Shown in pieces: positions 8,971-17,816 of a stretch of 64,000 nt of DNA (position 1 is its first letter; each line of letters begins with the position of its first letter). The stretch is taken from NCBI GenBank assembly GCA_963810915.1, contig CAWEPH010000006.1, positions 806,001 through 870,000 of the forward strand. Direction: 5' to 3'. The stretch comes from JAOUEA01 sp963810915. Lineage in GTDB: Bacteria; Actinomycetota; UBA4738; HRBIN12. The notes beneath the pieces were generated by a model, which was not told where the DNA came from, did no database searches, and saw only the letters and a list, made by a program, of their open reading frames with translations. The translations under genes were made by a program, and so were the position numbers.

Positions 8971-9445
8971 ATGCACACGTTCACCGCAACGCTCACCTCG
9001 GCGATGGAAGGCACAGGGCGACGCCTGGACGACGATCGAGATCCCCGACGACGTGGCGGCGAGCTTCGGCACCCGCGCCATGGTGAAGGTGCGCGGCACC
9101 GTCGACGGGGTACCGATCCGCAGCTCCCTGATGCCCGACGGCGACGGCGGCTTCCGCATGATGGTGAACGCCTCCATCCGCAAGGAGGCCGGCGTGGGCG
9201 CCGGCGACGAGGTCGCGGTCACGCTCGAGGTCGACGATGCCCCGCGGACCGTGCGGACGCCGGCGGACCTCAACGCGGCCCTGAAGGCCGACCCCCGCGC
9301 CAAGGCGTTCTGGGGCGCACTCTCCTACTCCAACAAGAGCCTCTACGTCGAGTGGATCCGCGAGGCGAAGCAGCCGGAGACCCGCGCGCGGCGCGTGGCC
9401 GAGACCGTGCAGAACATGCGCGACGGGAAGAAGCGCCAACGGTGA
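8971..9445 (+). CDS. YdeI/OmpD-associated (DUF1905) family protein, one frameshift
   Basis: The sequence is MHTFTATLTSAMEG, then after a shift near 9012 DAWTTIEIPDDVAASFGTRA, MVKVRGTVDGVPIRSSLMP, GGFRMMVNASIRKEAGV and GDEVAVTLEVDD. This is a DUF1905 beta-barrel. The end (PADLNAALKADPRAKAFWG, LSYSNKSLYVEWIREAKQPE) is a bacteriocin-protection YdeI-like helical tail. About 157 residues, a usual length. Its TGA overlaps the GTG of clpS by three nucleotides (GTGA). No specific biochemical role is established for this family. Confidence 0.82.
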
Positions 9446-9747
9446 TCGAGGCCAAGACCGGGACCGCGCCCGTCGAGGTCGCCGAGCCCGACGTCGACGA
9501 GGAGATCGAGCGCGACATCCCGTGGATCGTGCTCGTCTGGAACGACCCGGTGAACCTGATGTCCTACGTCACGTGGGTCTTCCAGAAGCTCTTCGGCTAC
9601 CCGCGCGCGAAGGCCGAGAAACTGATGATGGACGTCCACACGAAGGGCAAGGCCGTCGTGGCCAACGGGACCAAGGACGAATGCGAGGGCCACGTCGCAC
9701 GACTGCACGCCTACGGACTCTGGGCGACGATGCAGAAGGACCGCTGA
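9442..9747 (+). CDS. clpS: ATP-dependent Clp protease adaptor ClpS
   Basis: An intact 101-residue protein. The adaptor core is clear: IPWIVLVWNDPVNLMSYVTW, VFQKLFGYPRAKAEKLMMD and VHTKGKAVVANGTKDECEGH. ClpS binds N-degron substrates and hands them to ClpA or ClpC for degradation. The Asn-Asp pair (WNDPVNLM) and the following Met belong to the pocket that reads the substrate N-terminal residue. The GTG start overlaps the stop of the YdeI gene. The next gene encodes a DUF2017 protein, the standard actinobacterial neighbour of clpS. Confidence 0.95.
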   Translation: MIEAKTGTAPVEVAEPDVDEEIERDIPWIVLVWNDPVNLMSYVTWVFQKLFGYPRAKAEKLMMDVHTKGKAVVANGTKDECEGHVARLHAYGLWATMQKDR

Positions 9748-9748
9748 G

Positions 9749-10223
9749 GTGGCAGTCCGCAAGCTGGTGCGTCGCAAACGCGACGGGTTCGACCTGCGCT
9801 TCGACGACAACGAGCGGGAGCTCCTCGGGACATCTCCTCGGCGAGCTGCGCTCGCTCCTGATCGCCGAGAATCCGGCGAGCGACCCGGGCGTGGCCCGGC
9901 TCTTCCCGCCCGCGTACCCGGACGACCTGCTCCAGAACCTCGACTACGAGCGCGGCGCCGGCAACGAGCTGCTCACCCAGCGCCTCGCCACGATCGACGA
10001 GGCCGAGGAGGCGCTCGCGGCGTCGCGCGTCAGCGAGGAGCAGTTGATGGCACTGCTGCGCGCGGTGAACGACCTGCGTCTCGTCTACGGCGTCAAACTC
10101 GAGGTCACCGAGGAGTCCGGGCGCAGCGACTTCGCCGACGATCGGTCGCGCGCCACGTTCGACCTCTACGTCTGGCTCGGCTGGCTCGTCGAGCACATCG
10201 TGTCCGGCCTGAACGACAGCTAA
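9749..10223 (+). CDS. DUF2017 family protein, one frameshift
   Basis: The start VAVRKLVRRKRDGFDLRFDD continues, after a shift near 9825, as HLLGELRSLLIAENPASDP, GVARLFPPAYPDDLLQNLDY, RVSEEQLMALLRAVNDLRLV and TFDLYVWLGWLVEHIVSGL. This is a DUF2017 protein of about 158 residues, the usual partner of ClpS in Actinomycetota. Its function is unknown, but the conserved linkage suggests a role with Clp proteolysis. GTG 9749 begins 1 nt after the clpS stop. It is convergent with pyk, with only 1 nt between the stop codons. Confidence 0.85.
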
Positions 10224-10224
10224 C

Positions 10225-11644
10225 TCAGCGGATCGGCATGCCGACCTGATGGATCTTCAGCATGTTCGTCGTCGTGCGTCCGGCCGGTGAGGCCGCCGCC
10301 ATCACGACCAGCTGACCGGGTTCGGCGATACCGCGTTCCTGCAGGCCCGCGTCCATGAGCGCGATCATCTCGTCGGTGTCGGCGGGCGGTGCGGCCGGCA
10401 GCGGGGTCACGCCCCAGAGCACGGTGTTGGTACGGCGCACCGCCAGGTCGGGCATGAACGCGTAGATCGGACAGGTGGGCCGCTCGGCGGAGAGGAGACG
10501 CGCGGTCCTGCCCGTCTCCGTGTAGCACGTGATGGCCACCACCTCCCGGTCGCCGCCGGCCACCGCCGCGGCCGCGTGCGCGACGGCCGCGGCCTCCCCC
10601 GTGTGCCGACAGGGCGGCTGCGCGGCGCGGTACCGCGCGCCGTGTAACTCGGCCGCCTCCGCGATGCGCGAGGCCGCGGCGGCCGCTTCGAACGGATACT
10701 CGCCGATCGCGGTCTCGCCCGAGAGCATGATGCCGTCCGCTCCGTCGAGGACGGCGTTCGCGACGTCGGTGGCCTCGGCCCTGGTGGGACGCGGCGCGTG
10801 GATCATCGATTCCAGCATCTGGGTCGCCACGATCGCGGGGCGGCTCGCGGCGCGGGCGGCGCTGCAGCAGGTCCTTCTGCAGGAGCGGGATCTCCTCCAT
10901 CGGGAGCTCGACGCCCAGGTCCCCCCGGGCCACCATCACCGCGTCGGTCACCTCGAGGATCGCCTCGATCCGTTCGACCGCGGGTTTCGTCTCGATCTTC
11001 GCCACGATCGGCACGAGCGCGGTCCCCCATCGCGGATCGGAGCTCCTCGATGTCCTCCGGTCCACGCACGAAGGACTGGGCGATCAGGTCGACGCCCATC
11101 TCGAGCGCGCGGGCGAGGCACTCATGGTCCCGATCGGTGACGGCGCGGCAGGCCCAGCCGCTCGGCCGGCACGTTGACGCCCTGGCCCGAGCGCACCGTG
11201 CCACCCCGCACGCACTTCAGGCGCGACGGTGCTTCCGTCCACGGCAGCCACGGTGAGCTCCACCGCCCCGTCCGCGAGGAGGACCCGATCGCCCGCGCGC
11301 AGGTCGTCCGCCGAGCGCGGGTACGTGGTCGAGGCGCCGTGCTCGTCGCCGGCCTCGCCCGGGCGCAGGGTGAATCGCTGCCCCGGCCTGAACCGGAAGG
11401 GATCCGGCGCGACGGTGCCGAGCCGCACCTTGGGGCCCGGGAGGTCGGCCAGGACCGCGAGGGGGCGATCCACCTGTTCCTCCACCTCACGCACGAGACG
11501 AACGCTGCGGGCGTGGTCCTTGGGGGCGCCGTGGGAGAAGTTGATCCTGAAGATCGACGTGCCGGCCTCGACCAACGCGCGGACCAGCTTGGGCGAGGCC
11601 GACGCCGGGCCCGAGCGTGCAGACGAGCTTGGTCCGGGCGTCAC
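10225..11644 (-). CDS. pyk: Pyruvate kinase, several frameshifts
   Basis: Converts phosphoenolpyruvate and ADP to pyruvate and ATP. Pieces in order: RTKLVCTLGPASASPKLVRA, EAGTSIFRINFSHGAP, LADLPGPKVRLG, then ARALEMGVDLIAQSFVRGPE, VPIVAKIETKPAVERIE, DAVMVARGDLGVELPMEEIP (active-site signature), ATQMLESMIHAPRPTRAE and ADGIMLSGETAIGEYPFEAA, with the C-terminal effector domain (EVVAITCYTETGRTARLLSA). All catalytic blocks are present, but about five 1-nt shifts (near 11625, 11215, 11150, 11040 and 10865) divide them. The GTG start at 11644 overlaps the acuC stop (GTGA), so it closes the long minus-strand operon. Confidence 0.88.
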
Positions 11645-12793
11645 GGTGCGGGCTCCCCGTCGAGCACCGCACGGCGCACGACCTCGGCGATCTCGAGCGC
11701 GTCCTCGTCCGCGGCACCGGGAAGCGACGGCGACTCGGAGAGCGTGGTGGGCACCTCGGCGCGCAGGAGGAACTCGACGCGCTCGAGCCACCCCTCCGGG
11801 ATCTGGTCCGGGAGCTGCGCGTCGGCCATCTCGGCGAAGTAGATCGTCCACGCGCGCGGGACGACGCGCGCCCACTGATAGCCGCCGCCGCCGGTCGCCA
11901 CCCATCGACCACCCGCGGTCTCGTGCGCGAGCGCGTGCAGCTCCTTCGGCCGTCTCGCGATAGGCGCCGGTGGTGAGACGCATGTGCGCCAGCGGGTCGG
12001 TGTGGTGGGTGTCGCATCCGAGCTGGGTCACCAGGACGTCCGGGTGGAACCGGCGCACCGCCTCGGGGACCACCGCGCGGAACGCCTCGAGCCATGCGGC
12101 GTCGGAGACTCCCGGCGGCATCGGGACGTTCACGGCCGAGCCTTCGGCGCCGGGACCGCCCCGCTCCGTGAGACCCCCGGTACCGGGGAAGAAGCCGATC
12201 TCCGGCGCGTACTGGTGGATCGAGACGGTCAGCACGCGGGGGTCGTCGTAGAAGATGGCCTGAACGCCGTCGCCGTGATGCACGTCCACGTCGACGTAGG
12301 CGACGCGCTCCGCCCCCTGCGCGAGCATCCAGGCGATCGCGACCGCCGGGTCGTCGTAGACGCAGAATCCCGACGCGCGCGCGGGCATCGCGTGGTGGAG
12401 CCCCCCGGCGGCGTTGAAGGCGTGCGCGACCTCGCCGGTCCAGACCGCGCGGGCGGCGGCGAGCGAGGCGCCGACCACCAGCGCGCCGGCCTCGTGCATC
12501 CGGTCGAAGATCGGATTGTCGCCGGGTCCGTACCCGAACCGCGACCACGACCCTTCCTCACCCGCGCCGGCGCGCTTGGTGGCGTCGATGAACTCCGCGG
12601 TGTGCACCATCAGGAGGGTGGCGTCGTCCGCAGCCTCCGCCCCGAGCGACACCACGCCCGGTCCCTGACCGATGCCGTAGGCATCGATGAGCTCCCACGT
12701 GAGGAGCACGCGTTCGGGGCGCAGCGGGTGCTGGGGGCCGTGGTCGTAGATGCGCGCCTCGGGACAGCGCACGAGTCCGACGCGTTCGCTCAC
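11641..12793 (-). CDS. acuC: AcuC-like / class II histone-deacetylase-family protein, one frameshift
   Basis: A zinc-dependent deacetylase fold. Motifs in order: VRCPEARIYDHGPQHPLRPE, HAFNAAGGLHHAMPARASGF (catalytic His-His), VYDDPAVAIAWML, VAYVDVDVHHGDGVQAIFYD (metal Asp and His), HQYAPEIGFFPGTG and DVLVTQLGCDTHHTDPLAH. After a shift near 11945 comes VATGGGGYQWARVVPRAWTI, the Gly-rich end of the active site. In Bacillus, AcuC deacetylates acetyl-CoA synthetase; here the target is unknown. Length is about 384. GTG 12793 overlaps the stop of the aminotransferase, and its stop overlaps pyk. Confidence 0.87.
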
Positions 12794-14130
12794 GCCACGG
12801 AACGTATCGCGGCGACGGTGCCCTCGACGAGCGACTCGGCCTCCGCGTCGGTGAGGATGAACGGCGGGCCGAGCATGATCAGGTCTCCGTTCGCGCCGTC
12901 GACGTGCCCGGTGGAGGAGTACAGGAGGAGACCGGCGTCCCGCGCGGACGTCACCACGCGCTCGGTGACCTGCTCCGCGCGCGGGAATGGCTCCTTGCTC
13001 ACGCGGTCGCGCACCAGCTCGATGCCGATCATGAGGCCGAGGCCGCGGACGTCGCCGACGAGGGGCGCGTCGCCCAGGCGCGCGCGCAGGTCGGCCCGGA
13101 TCCGCTCCCCCAACTCGGCGCTGCGCGCCACCAGATCGTCCTCCCGGAGCTTCTCCAGCACCGCGCGGCCGGCCGCAGCCCCCAGCGCGTTGTGCGACCA
13201 GGTGAACCCGTGCACGAAGCCCGTGCCCGCCACCGCCTCGAAGACCTCGCCGCTCGCCGCCGCGAAGCCGAAGGGCACGTAGCCGCTCGTGGTCCCCTTG
13301 CCGGCGGTGAGGATGTCGGGGCGCACGCCCCAGTGATCCACGCCGAACCACCGGCCGGTTCGGCCCAGGCCGGTCATGACCTCGTCCGCGATGACCAGGA
13401 TGCCGTACCCGCGGCAGACGTCCACGACCTTCGTCCAGTAGTCCTCACAGGGGACCGCCGCGCCGAGCGTGGCGCCGGCCACCGGCTCGGCGATGAACGC
13501 GGCCACGGTGGCGGGGCCGGTCTGCTGGATCATGCGGTCGAGCTCAGCGGCGTGCCAGTCGCCGCATCCCTCGGGATGGGCGGGGTTGAGGCACCGGTAC
13601 TCGTAGGCAGAGGGCGCATGGAGGTGACGGCCGAGCCAGGGTGTGTACGGCTTGCGCAGTGGCTCCTTGCCGCTCACGTCGAGCGCGCCCAGCGTGTTGC
13701 CGTGGTACGCGCTGCGCCGTCCGATCACGGTGACGCGCGCGTCCTCCTCACGCGCGAGGTGATAGGCACGCGCGAGCTTCAGCGCCGTCTCGACGGCCTC
13801 GCTTCCCCCCGACACCGGATAGAGGCGGGGCGCGTCCATGGGCAGGAGCGGCGCGAGCTCGGCGGCGTAGGACTCGAGGGCATCGGTGGTGAACATCGTG
13901 CCGTGGACGTACTGCGTGCGCCGCAGCTGGGCCGTCACCGCGTCGATCACCTCGGGCACGCCGTGACCGACGTTCACCACGATGGCCCCGCCCGCCGCGT
14001 CGAGATACCGCTTCCCGTCGGCATCGGTGATCCACGCGCCCTCGGCCGCGACGGCGGTGGGCAGCGGGCGGTTCAGCACACGCGGGAAGACGCTGGTCAT
14101 GGCGCCGCCGTCATCCCGAGGCTCGGGCAC
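12790..14130 (-). CDS. Class III PLP-dependent aminotransferase (aspartate aminotransferase family)
   Basis: An intact protein of 446 residues from GTG 14130, or 436 from ATG 14100. Fold-type I signatures: YPVSGGSEAVETALKLARAY, YHGNTLGALDVSGKEPLRK, ILVIADEVMTGLGRTG with the PLP-contacting Asp near residue 249, and DILTAGKGTTSGYVPFG with the Schiff-base Lys near 278. The set resembles omega-amino-acid or diamine transaminases (beta-alanine, taurine and polyamine type); the substrate is not settled. It lies in a chain of overlapping genes with the CoA-transferase and P5C dehydrogenase, so a role in amino-acid or polyamine breakdown is reasonable. Confidence 0.9.
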   Translation of the reverse strand: MPEPRDDGGAMTSVFPRVLNRPLPTAVAAEGAWITDADGKRYLDAAGGAIVVNVGHGVPEVIDAVTAQLRRTQYVHGTMFTTDALESYAAELAPLLPMDAPRLYPVSGGSEAVETALKLARAYHLAREEDARVTVIGRRSAYHGNTLGALDVSGKEPLRKPYTPWLGRHLHAPSAYEYRCLNPAHPEGCGDWHAAELDRMIQQTGPATVAAFIAEPVAGATLGAAVPCEDYWTKVVDVCRGYGILVIADEVMTGLGRTGRWFGVDHWGVRPDILTAGKGTTSGYVPFGFAAASGEVFEAVAGTGFVHGFTWSHNALGAAAGRAVLEKLREDDLVARSAELGERIRADLRARLGDAPLVGDVRGLGLMIGIELVRDRVSKEPFPRAEQVTERVVTSARDAGLLLYSSTGHVDGANGDLIMLGPPFILTDAEAESLVEGTVAAIRSVA

Positions 14131-14167
14131 ATGGGGAGAGGATACGAGCCGGGCTCCGTCTCCACGC

Positions 14168-14353
14168 TCAGGCGGGCGGATGCTTCCGGGGTTCGCCGTC
14201 GTCGTCGAAGGTGTCGAAGACGTCCTTCAGGCGTTCCCCGCGCGCCTTGCGCCCCTGACGGATCTGCTCCGCCCAATCGGGTTCCGGCTCCTCGTCCGTG
14301 CCGCGCCACCACGGTGGCACCTCGTTCGCATCGCGGCGTTCCTCGTCGGGCAT
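14168..14353 (-). CDS. Small acidic/charged hypothetical protein (61 aa)
   Basis: The start MPDEERRDANEVPPWWRGTD is followed by a charged helix (WAEQIRQGRKARGERLKDVF) and an acidic end. There is no signal peptide or membrane span and I do not recognise the family. It sits 10 nt downstream of the CoA-transferase beta stop and shortly upstream of the aminotransferase on the same strand. An alternative start upstream at 14380 would overlap the CoA-transferase gene. Confidence 0.55.
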   Translation of the reverse strand: MPDEERRDANEVPPWWRGTDEEPEPDWAEQIRQGRKARGERLKDVFDTFDDDGEPRKHPPA

Positions 14354-14363
14354 GCCTGTCCCC

Positions 14364-15150
14364 CTACTTCGTGTACACACCGCCCGGGTCGAGCTCCTCG
14401 CGGATCAGCCTGAGCTCCTCCTCGCTCGGGGCGAGGTGTCTCGCCCAGGTCCTCGGCCACGCGTGGCTCCCACCCCATGCTCGCCCGGATGTCGTCGAAG
14501 CTCACGCCCGGATGCAGCGTGCGAAGCGTCATCTCCCCGGAGGCGTCGTCGAACCCGTAGGTGCCGAGATCGGTCACCACGCCCGTCGGTCCGCTCCCGT
14601 TCCATCCGCGCGCGGCGTCGTGCGCGGGGTCGCCACTGTGACCGGGGGAGGTCCGGAAGTCGATCGTGTCCACGAACGAGCGCTGCGCCTGACGCATGAT
14701 CACGAGGATCTGCTTCGCGTGGATCGCGATCTCGCAGGCCCCGCCCGAGCCGGGCAGCCGCACCTTGGGGTGCGCGTACTCACCGATCACGGTGGTGTTG
14801 AGGTTGCCGAACCGGTCGATCTGGGCACCACCCAGGAACGCCACGTCGATCAGCCCCGCCTGCAGGTAGAACGCGAAGAGCTCGAACATCGAGGTCACCG
14901 CGGTGGAGCCGGTGGCGAGGGTCGGGTCGCCGATCGACAGCGGCAGCCGCTCGGGACGCGCCCCGAACACGCCGGACTCGTAGACGAGCTGCAGCGACGG
15001 GGCGACGGTGCGCTGCGCGAGGTTGCAGACGATGTTGGGCAGCCCCACGCCCACGAAGCAGTTCGTGACGCCGCCCAGTTGGCGCGCGCTCGCCGCGATC
15101 ATGATCTCGGACTTGGAGTAGCCGAGGTCGGAGACCGCGCCGGGGCTCAC
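14364..15150 (-). CDS. CoA-transferase subunit B (glutaconate/3-oxoacid CoA-transferase-like), one frameshift
   Basis: Second subunit of a family I CoA-transferase. Visible blocks: YSKSEIMIAASARQLGGVTN, CFVGVGLPNIVCNLAQRTVA, LVYESGVFGARPERLPLSIG (the position of the catalytic Glu in beta subunits), VAFLGGAQIDRFGNLNTTVI, and at the end FDDIRASMGWEP. A shift near 14440 leads to EELRLIREELDPGGVYTK. About 261 residues. Its GTG overlaps the subunit A stop (GTGA), so the two are co-translated. The acyl substrate is not certain; dicarboxylate or aromatic degradation intermediates are usual for this subfamily. Confidence 0.85.
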
Positions 15151-16067
15151 GCGTACCTCCCGTAGTCGACCTGGCCGGAGAGCGCCGGCTCGGGCCGCAG
15201 CCGGTCCCAGTGTGCCGCGCCGAACTTCTCGACGTACTCCCGGTGGTTCGCCAGACCGTAGACCCACTCGTCGAGCCAGGCATCGAGCGTCGCCTGCTCG
15301 CGCGCGATCTCGTCCCACTCCAGGTAGAAGGCGTTGTCGCGGTCGTAGTAGCCCTGCGCGAAGCTCGGGTGGCACGCGAAGGGCTCCTCCACCACCGCGT
15401 CCACCACGACGCCGGGGATCACGGTGCGGTTGGGGTCGGCCCGGATCACGGACTCCTCCACGACCTCTTCCACGACGACGATCACCCGCTGCGCCGCGAA
15501 CGCGACCTCCTTCTGGCACCCCATCAGCCCCCAGATCTGGGTGTCGCCCGACGCGTCCGCCCGCTGCGCGTGGACGATGGCGACGTCCGGCTTGAGCGGC
15601 GGCACCACGTAGACCTCGTCGCCGTCGTCGTACGGCGAGGTCATCGGCACGATCTTCGGGTTCACCTTGGGGATGTCCGATTCGTAGTAGCTGCGGATGG
15701 GGAAGAACGGGAGGTTCGCCGCGCCCGCCATGTACCGGCACACCATGCCGAAGTGCGAGTACTCCTCGATGTCGAGAGGCGCCGGATCGGCCTTCTCGAT
15801 GCGACGCCGCACGGCGTGCAGGTTCCCGACGCCGGGGTTGCCCATCCAGCTGAAGATGAGCTTGGAGGCGACGCCCGCCCCGATCATCTGGTCGTAGATC
15901 ACGTCAGGGGTCATCCGCGCGAGCGTGAGGTCGCGCCGGCGCTGCCGGATGATCTCGTGGCCCGCCGCGAAGCAGATCAGATGGGTGAACCCCTCGATCG
16001 CCACGGTGTCACCGTCGCGGACGAGGTCGCGCACGGCGTCCTGCATCGTGGTGACCTTGGAGGTCAT
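15147..16067 (-). CDS. CoA-transferase subunit A (glutaconate CoA-transferase-like)
   Basis: An intact 306-residue first subunit. Characteristic segments are DGDTVAIEGFTHLICFAAGH, EIIRQRRRDLTLARMTPDV, IYDQMIGAGVASKLIFSWMG, NPGVGNLHAVRRRIEK and PDVAIVHAQRADASGDTQIW. These match the actinobacterial glutaconate-CoA-transferase-like subunit A family, which moves CoA between an acyl-CoA and a free acid. It is followed directly by subunit B with a 4-nt overlap, and preceded by a VOC-fold gene 24 nt upstream on the same strand. Confidence 0.9.
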   Translation of the reverse strand: MTSKVTTMQDAVRDLVRDGDTVAIEGFTHLICFAAGHEIIRQRRRDLTLARMTPDVIYDQMIGAGVASKLIFSWMGNPGVGNLHAVRRRIEKADPAPLDIEEYSHFGMVCRYMAGAANLPFFPIRSYYESDIPKVNPKIVPMTSPYDDGDEVYVVPPLKPDVAIVHAQRADASGDTQIWGLMGCQKEVAFAAQRVIVVVEEVVEESVIRADPNRTVIPGVVVDAVVEEPFACHPSFAQGYYDRDNAFYLEWDEIAREQATLDAWLDEWVYGLANHREYVEKFGAAHWDRLRPEPALSGQVDYGRYA

Positions 16068-16091
16068 CGGCGACCCATGGCGTCCGCTGCC

Positions 16092-16503
16092 CTACCCGAG
16101 CGACGCATCGGCCCGCCAGCCGTCGCCGGGCCCGCGCAGCACGCAGAACTCGTTGCCCTCGGGATCGCCCATCACGGTCCAGAACGAGGGCTGGCCGTCC
16201 ACGGCGCTCGCGGGAACCTCCACGAGCTCACCGACGGAGGCGCCGAGGGCCCGGAGCCGCTCGACCTCCTCGGCCATCGTCCCCGAAGGGCGCAGGTCAA
16301 GGTGCACGCGGTTCTTCGCGACCTTCGGCTCGGGCACGCGCTGGAAATACAGCCCCTGTGTGGCGCCGGAGGGATCCGCGAGATAGGCGCCGTCGTCGTC
16401 GGAGTCCGGATCGAGCGCGGTAGTCCATCGCGGCGGCCCAGAACGTCGCCACCAGCATCGGATCGGCGCAGTCGAAGGTCAGCGTGTCCGGCGCGAGCGC
16501 CAT
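16092..16503 (-). CDS. VOC/glyoxalase-like family protein, one frameshift
   Basis: The start MALAPDTLTFDCADPMLVAT is followed by FWAAAMDY, a glyoxalase-like opening. After a shift near 16420 comes PEPKVAKNRVHLDLRPSG, TMAEEVERLRALGAS and WTVMGDPEGNEFCVLRG, the second beta-alpha-beta half with its terminal metal-type Glu (GNEFCV). Length is about 137, as in the small VOC proteins of Actinomycetota. No reaction can be assigned. The ATG starts 2 nt after the stop of the aminotransferase gene upstream. Confidence 0.78.
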
Positions 16504-16505
16504 CC

Positions 16506-17816
16506 TCAGGACCCCGCGCTCTCGACCTCGGCGATGGCCTCCTCGAAGATCTCGAGCGACGCGCGCGCCTGATCCTCTCGGAAGTTCAGCGCCGGCGAGA
16601 TCCGGATGGCGTCGTCGCCGCACCCAAGCATCAGCAGACCCTTGGCGAACGAGGTCTGCTCCACCGCGATGGCCTGGTGGTGATCCTCGAAGGACAGGCC
16701 GATCCAGAGCGCGCGCCCGCGCACGTCCTTCACGATGGGGTGGCGTTCGGCGATCGCCCGGCATCCCTCCAGGAAGACCTCGCCCACGGTGCGCGCGTTC
16801 TCCAGGAGCCCTTCCTCCTCGATCACGTCGAACGTCGCGAGCGCCGCGGCGCAGGAGATCGGGCTCCCTCCGTAGGTGGATCCGTGCGAGCCGAGCTCCC
16901 ACTTCATCAGATCGTCGCGGGCCACCATCGCGCCGAGCGGAAGCCCGCTCGCGATGCCCTTGCCCGCGGTGATGACGTCGGGCGCGACGCCTTCCTGCTC
17001 GATCGCCCACATCGTGCCGCCGCGGCCCATCCCCGATTGCACCTCGTCGCAGATCAGCAGGATGCCGTGCTTGTCGCAGAGCTCGCGGAGGTAGCGGAAC
17101 CAGCCTTCGGGTGGAAGGACGTAGCCGCCCTCGCCGAGCCAGGACTCCACGACGACGGCCGCGACCTCCGTGGGCGAGACCACCCGCTTGAACAGCACCT
17201 CCTCGAGATACTCGAAGTCGCCGTAGAACGAGTGGTACACGGACGGCAGCAGCGGCCCGAAGTTGGTGCGGTACTTGGCTTTGCTGGCGGTGAGCGAGAC
17301 GCTGCCCATCGACCGCCCGTGGAACGACTGGTAGAAGCCGATCAGGTACTGGCGCCCGGTGGCGTAGCGCGCGAGCTTGATCGCGGCTTCCACGGCCTCG
17401 GTCCCCGAGTTGGTGAGGAACGAGCGCGCCCGGAGCGAGTCGAACGGCGCCATGGCGTCCAGCCGTTCGCACACCTCGGCGTAGATGGGCAGGTAGAAGT
17501 CGCTCGCCGAGTAGTGGAGCAGCTCGGTGGCCTGCCGGGTCACGGCCTCGACGACCTTGGGGTGGCAGTGGCCGGTGGACGTCACCGCGATGCCCGCGTT
17601 CAGGTCGATGAAGATGTTCCCGTCCACGTCTTCGACGACGGACCCTGCGCCGCGCCGCGGCACGAACGGGTACGCGCGCGGCAGCGACGGCGACGTCACC
17701 TTGCGATCGCGCTCGATCCGGGCCATCGCCTCCGGCCCGGGGAGCTCGGTGATGATCTTGGGGCGGTCGTGGGCGGCGAGCCCGTCGTACGTGAGGGTGG
17801 ACTCGTCCAGGCTCAC
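16506..17816 (-). CDS. Class III aminotransferase, GabT/ornithine-aminotransferase-like
   Basis: An intact 436-residue PLP enzyme. Blocks: DGNIFIDLNAGIAVTSTGHC, SFLTNSGTEAVEAAIKLARY, FYQSFHGRSMGSVSLTASKA, GILLICDEVQSGMGRGGTMW (PLP Asp near residue 257) and DVITAGKGIASGLPLGAMV (Schiff-base Lys near 286). This is the acetylornithine/ornithine/4-aminobutyrate aminotransferase group. Its GTG overlaps the stop of P5C dehydrogenase. Ornithine aminotransferase makes glutamate semialdehyde, the substrate of that dehydrogenase, so ornithine or a related amine is the most sensible substrate; GABA is the alternative. Confidence 0.9.
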   Translation of the reverse strand: MSLDESTLTYDGLAAHDRPKIITELPGPEAMARIERDRKVTSPSLPRAYPFVPRRGAGSVVEDVDGNIFIDLNAGIAVTSTGHCHPKVVEAVTRQATELLHYSASDFYLPIYAEVCERLDAMAPFDSLRARSFLTNSGTEAVEAAIKLARYATGRQYLIGFYQSFHGRSMGSVSLTASKAKYRTNFGPLLPSVYHSFYGDFEYLEEVLFKRVVSPTEVAAVVVESWLGEGGYVLPPEGWFRYLRELCDKHGILLICDEVQSGMGRGGTMWAIEQEGVAPDVITAGKGIASGLPLGAMVARDDLMKWELGSHGSTYGGSPISCAAALATFDVIEEEGLLENARTVGEVFLEGCRAIAERHPIVKDVRGRALWIGLSFEDHHQAIAVEQTSFAKGLLMLGCGDDAIRISPALNFREDQARASLEIFEEAIAEVESAGS

